Assembly (NCBI GenBank): GCA_017860345.1
Contig: JAFNAV010000020.1
Span: forward strand, 1 to 59,318
Direction: 5' to 3'
Source: Bacteroidota bacterium
Lineage (GTDB): Bacteria; Bacteroidota; Bacteroidia; Bacteroidales; Paludibacteraceae
DNA length: 59,318 nucleotides
Shown here: positions 18,762 to 27,638 of the stretch, piece by piece
Layout: each line of letters starts with the position of its first letter
How positions within the stretch are numbered: position 1 is the first letter of the stretch
The notes under the pieces: model-generated
Databases searched by the model: none
What the model saw: the letters and a program-made list of their open reading frames with translations, nothing else
What the model was told of the DNA's origin: nothing
Program-made: the position numbers and the translations under genes

Positions 18762-19835
18762 ATGGAAAATAACTATTGCATTATTATGGCCGGCGGTGTT
18801 GGAAGCCGTTTTTGGCCTTTTAGCAGAAATAACCGTCCCAAACAATTTCTTGACTTTTTCGGAACGGGACGCTCGTTACTGCAAATGACTTTTGACCGAT
18901 TTCGGCATGTGGTGCCTGTTGAGAATATTTTGATTGTTTCGAATATTATTTACAGAGATCTTATCCTTGAACAATTGCCTGATATTAAGCCCAATCAGGT
19001 GTTGCTTGAGCCGAACCGACGAAACACAGCTCCGTGTATTGCCTATGCGGTAAACCGTATAAAAGCAATTACGGATAATGCCAACATCATTGTAGCTCCG
19101 TCGGATCATCTTATCCTGAAAGAAAATGATTTTCTGGATACGATAAAAGAAGGGCTTGAGTTTATCAAACATCATGACAATTTACTCACGCTGGGCATAA
19201 AACCAAGCCGTCCGGAAACGGGATATGGCTATATTCAGATAGATGAAGGTGAAAGCAACCTGCGCATGGTAAAAACTTTTACGGAAAAACCTAATGCCGA
19301 GCTTGCTCAGATTTTCTACGAAACAGGCGAATTTTTCTGGAATTCGGGCATTTTTCTCTGGAATCTGAAAACCATTAGTCATGCTTTTGATACTTTGTTG
19401 CCCGAGGTGGCTAATAAGTTTAATGCAGGCAAGCACGTTTTCAATACCGATGCCGAACAAGCGTTTATCGACGAGATGTATTCTACCTGCCCCAATATCT
19501 CCATCGACTACGGAATTATGGAGAAGGCCGAAAATGTATACGTACTCTGTTCCGATTTTGGATGGACTGACCTTGGAACCTGGGGTTCGCTTTACGAAAT
19601 GTCGCCCAAGGATAAAAACCAGAACGTAACGCTCAAGTGCAATACACTCTTCTACGAAAGTAAAAATAATATTGTTGCCTTACCTTCGGATAAATTGGTA
19701 GTGATTCAGGATATGGAGGGATACATTGTTGCAGAGTCGGACAATGTGCTACTTATCTGCAAATTGGAAGACGAACAAAGGATACGTCAGTTTGTAAACG
19801 ACGCCAATGTAAATTTTGAGGACAAATATATTTAA
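18762..19835 (+). CDS. manC: Mannose-1-phosphate guanylyltransferase
   Basis: Makes GDP-mannose from mannose-1-phosphate and GTP for surface polysaccharide and glycan synthesis. The 357-residue protein is a single-domain enzyme: nucleotidyltransferase motif AGGVGSRFWPFSR, PKQFLDFFG, APSDHLIL (metal-binding), the sugar-binding FTEKPN and GEFFWNSGIF, and DFGWTDLGTWGS. It lacks the C-terminal phosphomannose isomerase domain found in some bifunctional enzymes. The gene is followed by a small membrane protein gene after 21 bases. Confidence 0.93.
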   Translation: MENNYCIIMAGGVGSRFWPFSRNNRPKQFLDFFGTGRSLLQMTFDRFRHVVPVENILIVSNIIYRDLILEQLPDIKPNQVLLEPNRRNTAPCIAYAVNRIKAITDNANIIVAPSDHLILKENDFLDTIKEGLEFIKHHDNLLTLGIKPSRPETGYGYIQIDEGESNLRMVKTFTEKPNAELAQIFYETGEFFWNSGIFLWNLKTISHAFDTLLPEVANKFNAGKHVFNTDAEQAFIDEMYSTCPNISIDYGIMEKAENVYVLCSDFGWTDLGTWGSLYEMSPKDKNQNVTLKCNTLFYESKNNIVALPSDKLVVIQDMEGYIVAESDNVLLICKLEDEQRIRQFVNDANVNFEDKYI

Positions 19836-19856
19836 TTCTTAAAAAAATCAATCAAT

Positions 19857-20150
19857 ATGGGTTTCTTTAATCTATATAAACCGAGGGAATACAAGCACCG
19901 TTACATATATTACGATCCCGAAAAAGAAGCGCTGAAAGAGCGGCAAAAAGAGTGGCAAAAAGAAATGGCGGCAAATGATGATACGGCGGAGAGTAAGGAG
20001 TACCGACCCACCATACGCAGAGGTACTTTCAGGGAAATGGCCGATAAAAACCGCAATATGGTTAAGGTGCAGGAAGCCCGAAAGGCCAACATCAGACTGC
20101 TGGTAATTATACTGGCGCTGCTGGCTCTGATGTATTATATACTGGTATAA
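19857..20150 (+). CDS. Small membrane protein upstream of mutL
   Basis: A 97-residue protein: basic N-terminus (YKPREYKHRYIYYDPE), a charged helical middle that may form a coiled coil (KEALKERQKEWQKE), an Arg-rich stretch, and one C-terminal membrane segment (about 80-96, LLVIILALLALMYYILV), so it is probably tail-anchored with the bulk in the cytoplasm. Similar proteins are, as I recall, common just before mutL in Bacteroidetes. Function unknown. Confidence 0.7.
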   Translation: MGFFNLYKPREYKHRYIYYDPEKEALKERQKEWQKEMAANDDTAESKEYRPTIRRGTFREMADKNRNMVKVQEARKANIRLLVIILALLALMYYILV

Positions 20151-20166
20151 ATCAAGGATAAAAAAG

Positions 20167-20204
20167 AGTAGAAGGAGTTAACAAAATTCCTTCTACTTTT
20201 TTTC
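20167..20204 (+). terminator. Rho-independent terminator before mutL
   Basis: Stem AGTAGAAGGA / TCCTTCTACT, 11-base loop, then a run of seven T. It separates the manC transcript from mutL. Confidence 0.85.
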
Positions 20205-20260
20205 CGTAGAACAACGATATGAACAGGCCGGGAGTATAAAGCCCGGCTTCAAAACATAAT

Positions 20261-22138
20261 ATGAGCGATATTATTCATCTTTTACCCGATTCGGTAGCTA
20301 ATCAGATTGCTGCCGGTGAGGTGATACAGCGTCCTGCCTCGGTAATCAAAGAGTTGGTCGAGAATGCTATTGATGCCGGAGCTACCCATATACGCGTGGT
20401 GATAAAAGATGCCGGACGCACGCTGATACAGGTTACCGACGATGGTAAGGGCATGAGCGAAACCGATGGCCGCATGGCTTTTGAAAGGCATGCTACTTCA
20501 AAAATTAAAAATGCTGATGACCTTTTTGCGCTTCGTACCATGGGTTTTAGAGGCGAGGCGCTGGCGTCGATTGCTGCGGTAGCGCAGGTTGAGCTACGTA
20601 CCCGGCGCGATGATGATGAGCTTGGTGTGCTGATAGAGATAGCCGGAACAAAGATATTCCGCCACGAACTTGTACAGTGCGACAAGGGTTCGACCTTTAT
20701 GGTGAAGAACTTGTTCTTTAATGTTCCGGCTCGCAGGCGTTTTCTCAAAAGCGATAATGTGGAAAAATCGCATATCCTGAATGAGTTTTACAGAATTGTT
20801 CTGGTGAACAACGAGATTGAATTTTCTTTTTTCGATGGTGAGGAGGAGATGTTTCACCTCCCGGCATCAAATGTGAAAGCCCGTATTGAAAATGTACTGG
20901 GCAAAAACCAGAAGAAGCGCATACAACAGCAGCTACTGCCTATCGAAACATCTACAAATCTTGTGAAGATATATGGTTATGTGGGCAAACCGGAGTTTGC
21001 TCAGAAAAGTCCGAACCAATATTTCTTTGTCAACGGGCGGTATATGCGTCATCCGTACTTTCATAAAGCCGTAATCATGGCTTACAGTCAGATGATACAA
21101 GCCAACGAAGGGCCTAATTATTTTATCTACTTTGATGTGGAGCCTGATACCATTGATATCAATATTCATCCCACCAAAACAGAAATAAAGTTTGAAAACG
21201 AGCAGGCTATCTGGTCAATCCTGTCGGCTGCCGTAAAGGAGGCGCTTGGCAAATTCAATATCGTTCCGTCCATCGATTTTGATCAGGACGGAGCCATTGA
21301 TATACCTGCAAGCCACCAGCTGTTGCCTGAGGATATAAAGCCGCCGCGCACCAATTTTAACCCCGAATATAACCCATTTACGGTGGGCGGAAGCTCTTAT
21401 AAAAGACCTGCGCTGGACTGGGAAAAGCTATACAACGATTTTGAAACAAGCCCGGCAAAGCCCGATGCGGTAGATTTTGATACGGAAGAAAGTCCGGAGG
21501 TGGTGCCGGTAGAGGAGGAGTTGGTTTACACTCAGGAGTTTGAGCAGCAATCCATAACCGATACTGGCGATGCACAGTCGGTAAATTTCCAATTCAAGAA
21601 CCGTTACATTGTAACCAGTGTGAAGTCGGGCATGCTTATCATCGATCAGAACAGAGCTCATGAGCGAATCCTTTACGAAGCATTTCTCGGACAAATAAAA
21701 ACGCATCACGCCAATTCGCAGCAATTGCTTTTTCCGGAGCTTATTGAACTGAATGATGATAATGCCCTGTATTTCGATCAGATAGCGCCGGATTTGCAGT
21801 CGGCAGGTTTTGTGTTCAATATAAGCGAAGGAGGAAATCAGGTTGAGGTAGTTGGTACGCCTGCGGAGCTTCCTGCCGAAAAGGTGGTTGGGCTGATTGA
21901 TGGATTGATAGAAAAAGCTCGTACCACAGGTATGAGTTCGTCGGAGTCTATTCATGAGTTGGTGGCTTCGTCGTTGGCGCGGGGGGCATCGTTAAAATCG
22001 GGAAAGAGCATGACCGACGAAGAAATGTCAGATATTATCGATAGATTATTTGCCTGCGATTCGCCCAACTTTACGCCGGACGGTAAACCGGTAATGTCAA
22101 TTTTCTCGCTCGACGAAATTCAGAGTCGTTTCCGGTAA
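20261..22138 (+). CDS. mutL: DNA mismatch repair protein MutL
   Basis: A 625-residue MutL. The N-terminal GHKL ATPase is complete: EVIQRPASVIKELVENAIDAG, the Mg/ATP motif VTDDGKGM, GFRGEALASIAAV and the later DINIHPTKTEIKF. A less conserved linker covers about residues 345-430. The C-terminal domain has a variant of the endonuclease metal motif, DQNRAHERILYE at 462-473 (the common form begins DQHA), and PNFTPDGKPVMS near the end. It acts with MutS after mismatch recognition. Whether the variant motif keeps nicking activity is not certain. Confidence 0.95.
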   Translation: MSDIIHLLPDSVANQIAAGEVIQRPASVIKELVENAIDAGATHIRVVIKDAGRTLIQVTDDGKGMSETDGRMAFERHATSKIKNADDLFALRTMGFRGEALASIAAVAQVELRTRRDDDELGVLIEIAGTKIFRHELVQCDKGSTFMVKNLFFNVPARRRFLKSDNVEKSHILNEFYRIVLVNNEIEFSFFDGEEEMFHLPASNVKARIENVLGKNQKKRIQQQLLPIETSTNLVKIYGYVGKPEFAQKSPNQYFFVNGRYMRHPYFHKAVIMAYSQMIQANEGPNYFIYFDVEPDTIDINIHPTKTEIKFENEQAIWSILSAAVKEALGKFNIVPSIDFDQDGAIDIPASHQLLPEDIKPPRTNFNPEYNPFTVGGSSYKRPALDWEKLYNDFETSPAKPDAVDFDTEESPEVVPVEEELVYTQEFEQQSITDTGDAQSVNFQFKNRYIVTSVKSGMLIIDQNRAHERILYEAFLGQIKTHHANSQQLLFPELIELNDDNALYFDQIAPDLQSAGFVFNISEGGNQVEVVGTPAELPAEKVVGLIDGLIEKARTTGMSSSESIHELVASSLARGASLKSGKSMTDEEMSDIIDRLFACDSPNFTPDGKPVMSIFSLDEIQSRFR

Positions 22139-22174
22139 GCACTTGCTGTGCTTTGAAGGCTTATTTACACACCT

Positions 22175-22226
22175 AAAAAGCGACCCTCCGTATGTTATAC
22201 AAAACACTCGGAGGGTCGCTTTTTTA
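22175..22226. terminator. Bidirectional terminator between mutL and the RprXY genes
   Basis: Long stem AAAAAGCGACCCTCCG / CGGAGGGTCGCTTTTT with an 18-base loop, A-rich on one side and T-rich on the other, placed between two convergent genes. Confidence 0.92.
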
Positions 22227-22246
22227 TTGTTCAGGCAGAGAATGAT

Positions 22247-22954
22247 TTATTCTTCTTTAGCCTGTGGAGTAATCAGTTTGTATCCTTTGCCGTGAATGTT
22301 GATAATGGCCACATTCTGGTCATCCTTCAGCAGTTTACGCAGTTTAGTAATATATACGTCCATGCTGCGGGCATTGAAGTAATTATCGTCCACCCAAATG
22401 GTTTTCAGGGCAAAATTACGTTCCAGAATATTGTTGGCATTGGCAGCAAGCAGGTTAAGCAGTTCCGATTCTTTGGTAGTCAGTTTTTTTGAATCGCCAT
22501 CATAAGTTAGCAGTTGTTTTTGAGCATCAAAGGTGAAAGCTCCGATGTTGTAAACTACCACATCTTTAGTTTTTTTGCCGTTAACGCGACGCAAGATTGA
22601 CTCAATACGGTAGAGCAATTCTTCCATGCTGAAAGGTTTTGACAAATAATCGTCGGCTCCCAGCTTGAATCCCTGAAGAATATCTTCTTTCATGGATTTT
22701 GCAGTAAGGAAAATAATGGGCACTTCTGAATTTGTCGATCTGATATCGGCAGCCAGAGTGAAACCATCTTTTTTAGGCATCATTACATCAAATATGCAAA
22801 GATCATATTTACTTCTTGAGAAAGCTTTAAAGCCGGCTTCGCCGTCTGGTTGAAGGTCTACGTCGTAGCCTTTGGTTTGCAGGTATTCTCTCAGAAGCAT
22901 TCCAAGATTTTCGTCATCTTCACATAACAGAATTTTTACTTTTTCGTCCGTCAT
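22247..22954 (-). CDS. rprY: Response regulator, OmpR/PhoB class, RprY-like
   Basis: A 235-residue two-domain regulator. The receiver (1-120) has the acidic pocket CEDDEN, phospho-acceptor Asp in CIFDVMMPK, Thr in IFLTAKS and Lys in LSKPFSMEEL. The C-terminal winged helix ends with VYITKLRKLL and INIHGKGYKLI, the DNA-binding part of the OmpR class. It follows the kinase gene with an ATGA overlap, forming one operon. Bacteroides RprY is linked to redox and stress regulation; the target genes here are not known. Confidence 0.88.
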   Translation of the reverse strand: MTDEKVKILLCEDDENLGMLLREYLQTKGYDVDLQPDGEAGFKAFSRSKYDLCIFDVMMPKKDGFTLAADIRSTNSEVPIIFLTAKSMKEDILQGFKLGADDYLSKPFSMEELLYRIESILRRVNGKKTKDVVVYNIGAFTFDAQKQLLTYDGDSKKLTTKESELLNLLAANANNILERNFALKTIWVDDNYFNARSMDVYITKLRKLLKDDQNVAIINIHGKGYKLITPQAKEE

Positions 22955-24489
22955 AACTCGTAATTTTTAAGTGTTGGTATTGCGATAGTGAATTTAGTTC
23001 CGATATTAGGTTCGCTTTCTACTTTAAGAAATCCATGGTGCTCGCTTACAATTTTCTTCACATAAGCCAGTCCAAGTCCGAACCCTTTAACATCGTGCAG
23101 GTTTCCGGTAGAAACCCTGTAGAATTTCTCAAAAATGCGTTTTAGGTCATCTTTGTGAATTCCAATGCCGTTGTCCTCGATACTGATAAGCAGGTTGTCC
23201 TTGTCGTTCCATGTTTCGATGGTCAGGAGCAGTGGCTTATCGCAGTATTTCAGAGCATTATCCATCAGGTTGAAAATAACGTTGGTGAAATGTACTTCAT
23301 CAATAAGCGCTATATCATGAGGTGCATTCAGTTTGGTGGTTATTTGTCCTCCTTTGCTTGTTACTTTTAATGAAAAATTATTTACAATTTCTTTAATTAA
23401 CTGATTAATCTGCATTTCGTTCAGTTTGAGTATCGATTTCTCTTTCTCAAAAATGGCCATTTGCAGCACCTTTTCCACCATATAACTCAGGCGTTTGGTT
23501 TCGTCATGTATCACCTTAGAAATATGAACCAGGGTTTGAGGCGTTTTTCCTACGCTTGGGTCTTGCAGCATTTGCGATGCCAGCGAAATACTCGAAATAG
23601 GAGTTTTAAACTCATGGGTCATATTGTTCACGAAATCATTCTTCATATTGTTCAACTGCTTCTGTCTGAATATGATAATAATGGCTACAATAAAAATAAC
23701 CAGAATTACCAGCACCAGCAGCAATGAGGGGAACAATAAATTCATTGAGCTCATGATGTAGTTTTGCTTGGTTGGGAACGTAACCTGCAGGTATGCGCTT
23801 CTACTCGAATCTTCCGACGGGAATAATTTTTGCGTATACACGTTGCTGTTTTTGTTTTCGTTGCCCTGATGCAAATCTTTATGGCACTTGTAAATAATTT
23901 TTCCTTGTTTATCAACCAGGTTATAATAAAACGGTAACTCTACACCGTTGTTAATAAGCATTTTTTCGAGTACTGAGTTCAGTTCTTCAAAATCTACCCT
24001 TTCGCTGATTTCCTTGTTGTCCGACTCGCGCAACCATCTGAAAACAGCCTGATCCAGTATAGTCTTTGAGCGTGAAAAATTTTGCCTGAACCTCTCCTGC
24101 AAATATCTTGACGTTTCCTCGATAGTGGCTTTACCATGTCCGGTAGACAAGCGCAAACTTGGTTGAGCCAGCTTGTCCGAAGTTAGTTTCAGCTTATCCG
24201 TTACACTGTCAATGTTGGTATTCATCGGCAGTATTTCAGGGTTTAGCGTTGCCAGCTTGTTTTTGCTTGGGTGATAGTCAATTCCTTCCAGGGTTTGTCC
24301 CAGATACTCAAGCGCTTCGTTCTCTTCTACCAGTATGGCTGTTTGGAATAAGCTTCTCTGAACGCTTTCGTTGAACTGATTCTCAATCATTTCAGCATTT
24401 ATTTTCACGTAACGTGCTTGCAGGAATATAAGTCCTACAAAAGTTACTATCATCGAAAATATGAGTATAAAAATCGTTGTTCGTTTCAT
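22951..24489 (-). CDS. rprX: Sensor histidine kinase, RprX-like
   Basis: A 512-residue membrane kinase. Membrane segment 1 at about 5-24 and segment 2 at about 248-272 (LLVLVILVIFIVAIIIIF) enclose a periplasmic sensor of about 220 residues with no recognisable small-molecule fold. The cytoplasmic part has the H-box MTHEFKTPIS, N-box FNLMDNALKYC, and the ATP-binding motifs DNGIGI and GFGLGLAYVKKIV. It pairs with the regulator gene downstream, which it overlaps by 4 bases. The signal sensed is unknown. Confidence 0.88.
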   Translation of the reverse strand: MKRTTIFILIFSMIVTFVGLIFLQARYVKINAEMIENQFNESVQRSLFQTAILVEENEALEYLGQTLEGIDYHPSKNKLATLNPEILPMNTNIDSVTDKLKLTSDKLAQPSLRLSTGHGKATIEETSRYLQERFRQNFSRSKTILDQAVFRWLRESDNKEISERVDFEELNSVLEKMLINNGVELPFYYNLVDKQGKIIYKCHKDLHQGNENKNSNVYTQKLFPSEDSSRSAYLQVTFPTKQNYIMSSMNLLFPSLLLVLVILVIFIVAIIIIFRQKQLNNMKNDFVNNMTHEFKTPISSISLASQMLQDPSVGKTPQTLVHISKVIHDETKRLSYMVEKVLQMAIFEKEKSILKLNEMQINQLIKEIVNNFSLKVTSKGGQITTKLNAPHDIALIDEVHFTNVIFNLMDNALKYCDKPLLLTIETWNDKDNLLISIEDNGIGIHKDDLKRIFEKFYRVSTGNLHDVKGFGLGLAYVKKIVSEHHGFLKVESEPNIGTKFTIAIPTLKNYEL

Positions 24490-24770
24490 CCTAACGCAAA
24501 GTTACAATAAAAAATTACGTTAATTAAGACTTTAAAGAAGATTAACTAAAAATTGTATCTTGTTATGTTTATACCTGAAAATTAGTTGTTTTGTTATCAT
24601 TATTTAATGCTTAACTTAAAACATTAAAATGTAAGCATAAGTTCAGTTAATAGCCCTTTTTCTGCCGAGTGATTTTGTTGTTTCACATTGGCAACAGCTT
24701 TATTCTCACATTTATGCTTGTTGCATCCTGCTGGCAGTGCAAGGCAGAAGGGCTATGAACTTTGTTCATT

Positions 24771-24802
24771 TTTGTCCGAATCGATTAAAAAACTTATTTT
24801 TG
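24771..24802 (+). promoter_or_regulatory. Canonical Bacteroidetes promoter of the MFS gene
   Basis: TTTG at 24771-24774, 20 bases, then TATTTTTG at 24795-24802, an exact match to the TTTG/TAnnTTTG consensus. Transcription would start near 24809, downstream of the ATG at 24737, so the downstream ATG at 24827 must be the translation start. Confidence 0.75.
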
Positions 24803-24826
24803 TTGCATCTCAAAAGTAATAATAAG

Positions 24827-26074
24827 ATGGCAAAAATCATACAAAATAAATGGGCTTCGCTTTTTTTTAGTAATTTTCTGGGTGTTTTTAATGATAATCT
24901 GCTAAAAAACAGTGTAATATTTATTTCGGTGACCTGGGCATTGCCTCATTGGCTTACACAATCGCAATTAATATCTATTGTGTCGGCTTGTTTGGTACTC
25001 CCTTATATTTTTTTATCGCCTTTGGGAGGCAAACTTGCTGTAGTACATTCGCGTAAGCGCGTTTTTCGTTTTTTCAAGCTCCTTGAGATTCCTATTATGC
25101 TGGTGGCTTGTGTGGCATTCTACTATCAATGGGTGTTGCTGGCCGCCATTTCTGTTTTGCTTATGGGTACGCAGAGCAGCCTTTATTCTCCTTCAAAATA
25201 CAGTTTGATACGCGATATCGGGGGCGAGGAAGGTGTGTCGTTTGGCAGTGGTGTTTTTGAAGCCATGGCATTTCTGGGTATACTAACGGGTACAGTTACA
25301 GCTTCGGTTATTTCCGATTCGTATAGTTTCGCTCTGATAGTTTCGCTGTTTTTGGGTGTTGCTCTGCTGGGTTATCTGGTAACGCGCGCCATCCGTGCCA
25401 CCGAGCAAGCTATACCTGACCACAATGTAACGCATATGAACCCAATCAGGTTTCTGAAAAGTACCTATAAGTTTGCCCGGGAGCATAGTTTGGTAAATTC
25501 AGCGGTATTGGGAGCTTCGGCTTTTTGGCTTATCGGGGGCATGCTGCAAATGAATTTGGTTATACACACTCAGCACGTTTACCATGCAAGCAACACTACT
25601 ACCGGGCTTGTGATGGCCTGTGCAGCTGTAGGTATAGCCACGGGCATGTATGTGGCAGGGAAAATATCGGGCAATACGGTAAAGCGGGGACTGATACTTG
25701 CAGGAATTACGCTGATGTCGGCTTTGTTGTTGATTCTGACGCTGATTCATCTTACGCTTCCGGCTTATGCGGTGGTGGTATTTTGTGTGGCTTTTTCGGG
25801 AGGTTTGTTTCAGGTGCCTTGTATGTCCATGATTCAGAGCTCGGACCTGGGGCGCAAGCTGGGTGACGTGATAGCCTATCTGAACCTGATAACATTTATC
25901 TTTATACTGATGGGTACAGCTTTGTTTTGGTTGGTTACGTGGGTTACCAACGAAAATAGTTATGCCGTTTTTGGTGCCATATTGTTGGTTTGTTTGTTGG
26001 TTGGTGCCTATTTTGTGCGCAAATCGCCCGTGTTCGTAGCCGAATATAGGGCATTGCTCCGTAAACCGGTTTGA
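24827..26074 (+). CDS. Major facilitator transporter, LplT-like
   Basis: A 415-residue inner-membrane protein with about 12 hydrophobic segments. The opening WASLFFSNFLGVFNDNLLKNS and the block GTQSSLYSPSKYSLIRDI resemble the LplT group of the MFS, which flips lysophospholipids across the inner membrane in Proteobacteria; in those, LplT is joined to an acyltransferase (Aas), and no such gene is adjacent here. Other substrates are possible. The start at 24827 is set by the promoter at 24771-24802; the upstream in-frame ATG at 24737 would precede the transcription start. Confidence 0.75.
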   Translation: MAKIIQNKWASLFFSNFLGVFNDNLLKNSVIFISVTWALPHWLTQSQLISIVSACLVLPYIFLSPLGGKLAVVHSRKRVFRFFKLLEIPIMLVACVAFYYQWVLLAAISVLLMGTQSSLYSPSKYSLIRDIGGEEGVSFGSGVFEAMAFLGILTGTVTASVISDSYSFALIVSLFLGVALLGYLVTRAIRATEQAIPDHNVTHMNPIRFLKSTYKFAREHSLVNSAVLGASAFWLIGGMLQMNLVIHTQHVYHASNTTTGLVMACAAVGIATGMYVAGKISGNTVKRGLILAGITLMSALLLILTLIHLTLPAYAVVVFCVAFSGGLFQVPCMSMIQSSDLGRKLGDVIAYLNLITFIFILMGTALFWLVTWVTNENSYAVFGAILLVCLLVGAYFVRKSPVFVAEYRALLRKPV

Positions 26075-26237
26075 AGTACGGAATTTTTTTGCTTGAGCAA
26101 GGTATGATCCTTTTTGTGTATTTGGCAGATAGTAGTGTGGCTTAAGGTATGATAAAGAACACAGCTTTGCATTCGAAGCATTATTTAGGAATAAAGAATT
26201 AACTATAAATTTAAATATTTTCTTCAAAATTACGTAG

Positions 26238-27470
26238 ATGATTAAAAAGATTAAATTCTCAACTGTAGTGCGCGATCTGAGTTTTCAGATTTTGCTGGCC
26301 ATGGTTATTGGCGTTGTTGTAGGTAAACTGATGGGCTCCGAAGCATCTGTTTTTGCTCCGCTTGGTTCCTTGTTTATCCAGCTTATCAAAATGCTTGTGG
26401 TGCCATTGGTACTTATATCCATTATTTCGGGAGCTGCATCGCTCGGAGCCAGCAGGTCGGCTGGTAAAATTGGGGTTGCTACCCTGTTTTACGTTTTTGG
26501 TACTACGTTTTTGGCAGTATTGATTGCATTTGCAGGAGGTGAATTTTTCAGGCCGGGAGCAGGACTTTCAATCGAAGCCATTAAAGCGTTTATTCCTGCC
26601 GGCGATTACAGTCAAACTCCCGAAAAAATGGATTTCTGGAAAATAATTATCGGGGTGATTCCCTCAAATCCTATTCAGGCCATGGCCGAGGGCAATATAC
26701 TACAGCTCATTTTTTTCGGTTTGTTTTTGGGTTTCGGGCTTAGTATTCTGCCTCAGAACAAGAAGCAGCCGGTTATCAACGGCTTCAATACCATACTTGA
26801 AGCCCTTATCTGGTGTATTGGTAAAGTAATGCTTGTAGCGCCTCTGGGTGTTTTCGGGCTTATGGCCGATGCTACAGGAACTTTCGGTTTCGATTTGCTC
26901 CTCAAGGTAGGGAATCTGCTTTGGGTAAATATTTTGTTATTCCTTTTTATGCTTCTTGTTTTTTATCCGCTAACACTCAAATTGTTTTCAAAACAAGGTA
27001 TTGTTCATTTCTGGAAATCGATGTTCAAACCACAGGTAGTCGCATTTTCCACAGCATCGTCAATGGCTACGCTGCCCGTTACGCTGAAAACCTGCGAAAC
27101 AGACCTTGGCGTTAGCAAAGAAACCGCGTCGTTTGTAATACCCCTTGGCGCCACTATCAATATGACCGGAAACGCCATTTATTATACGCTGGTAGCTTTA
27201 TTTTTTGCTCAGCTTTACGGTATTGAGCTTAGTTTTGCTCAGTATATGGCTATTGCGCTTACAGCCACCGTGGGCTCGGTGGGACAGGCCGGCGTACCGG
27301 GTCCAACCTTATTAGTTGTGGCGGTACTTGCAGCGGCAGGCATCCCTATCGAAGGATTACCTTTGCTTTATGCGCTCGATCGTATTTTTGATATGTTGCG
27401 TACCGTGCTGAATATTACCGGCGATGCTGCCTGCGCGGTAATTGTTGACGGGCTGAACGAGAAAGAATAA
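26238..27470 (+). CDS. Dicarboxylate/amino acid:cation symporter with altered NMDGT motif
   Basis: A 410-residue SLC1/DAACS-family transporter using a Na+ or H+ gradient. Membrane segments are spread over the protein; the two re-entrant hairpins are visible as VAFSTASSMATLP (Ser-rich tip of HP1) and GSVGQAGVPGPTLL (HP2). The segment-7 motif, normally NMDGT, reads NMTGN at residues 308-312, so the Asp is replaced by Thr. Segment 8 keeps DMLRTVLNITGDA. The second family member at 32941 has the normal motif. The altered motif points to a different substrate or ion coupling. Confidence 0.88.
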   Translation: MIKKIKFSTVVRDLSFQILLAMVIGVVVGKLMGSEASVFAPLGSLFIQLIKMLVVPLVLISIISGAASLGASRSAGKIGVATLFYVFGTTFLAVLIAFAGGEFFRPGAGLSIEAIKAFIPAGDYSQTPEKMDFWKIIIGVIPSNPIQAMAEGNILQLIFFGLFLGFGLSILPQNKKQPVINGFNTILEALIWCIGKVMLVAPLGVFGLMADATGTFGFDLLLKVGNLLWVNILLFLFMLLVFYPLTLKLFSKQGIVHFWKSMFKPQVVAFSTASSMATLPVTLKTCETDLGVSKETASFVIPLGATINMTGNAIYYTLVALFFAQLYGIELSFAQYMAIALTATVGSVGQAGVPGPTLLVVAVLAAAGIPIEGLPLLYALDRIFDMLRTVLNITGDAACAVIVDGLNEKE

Positions 27471-27638
27471 CTTAATAGTTAATAAACACAAAAATCTCAA
27501 CCGTTAATAGAAAGAATGTTGTAAAACATACAAAATGAAATAAATTTTTAATAGAGATTTCATACATTGCCAAACGATTTGCTAAAATCGTATATCTTGA
27601 ATTTAAAGTGGTATTAATCATTTAAAATTTAATACGTT

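Noticed and set aside
25499-26227. Minus-strand open frame of 242 codons
   Set aside because: Opposite to the membrane segments of the MFS gene; composition (Gln, His, Tyr rich) is that of an antisense frame.
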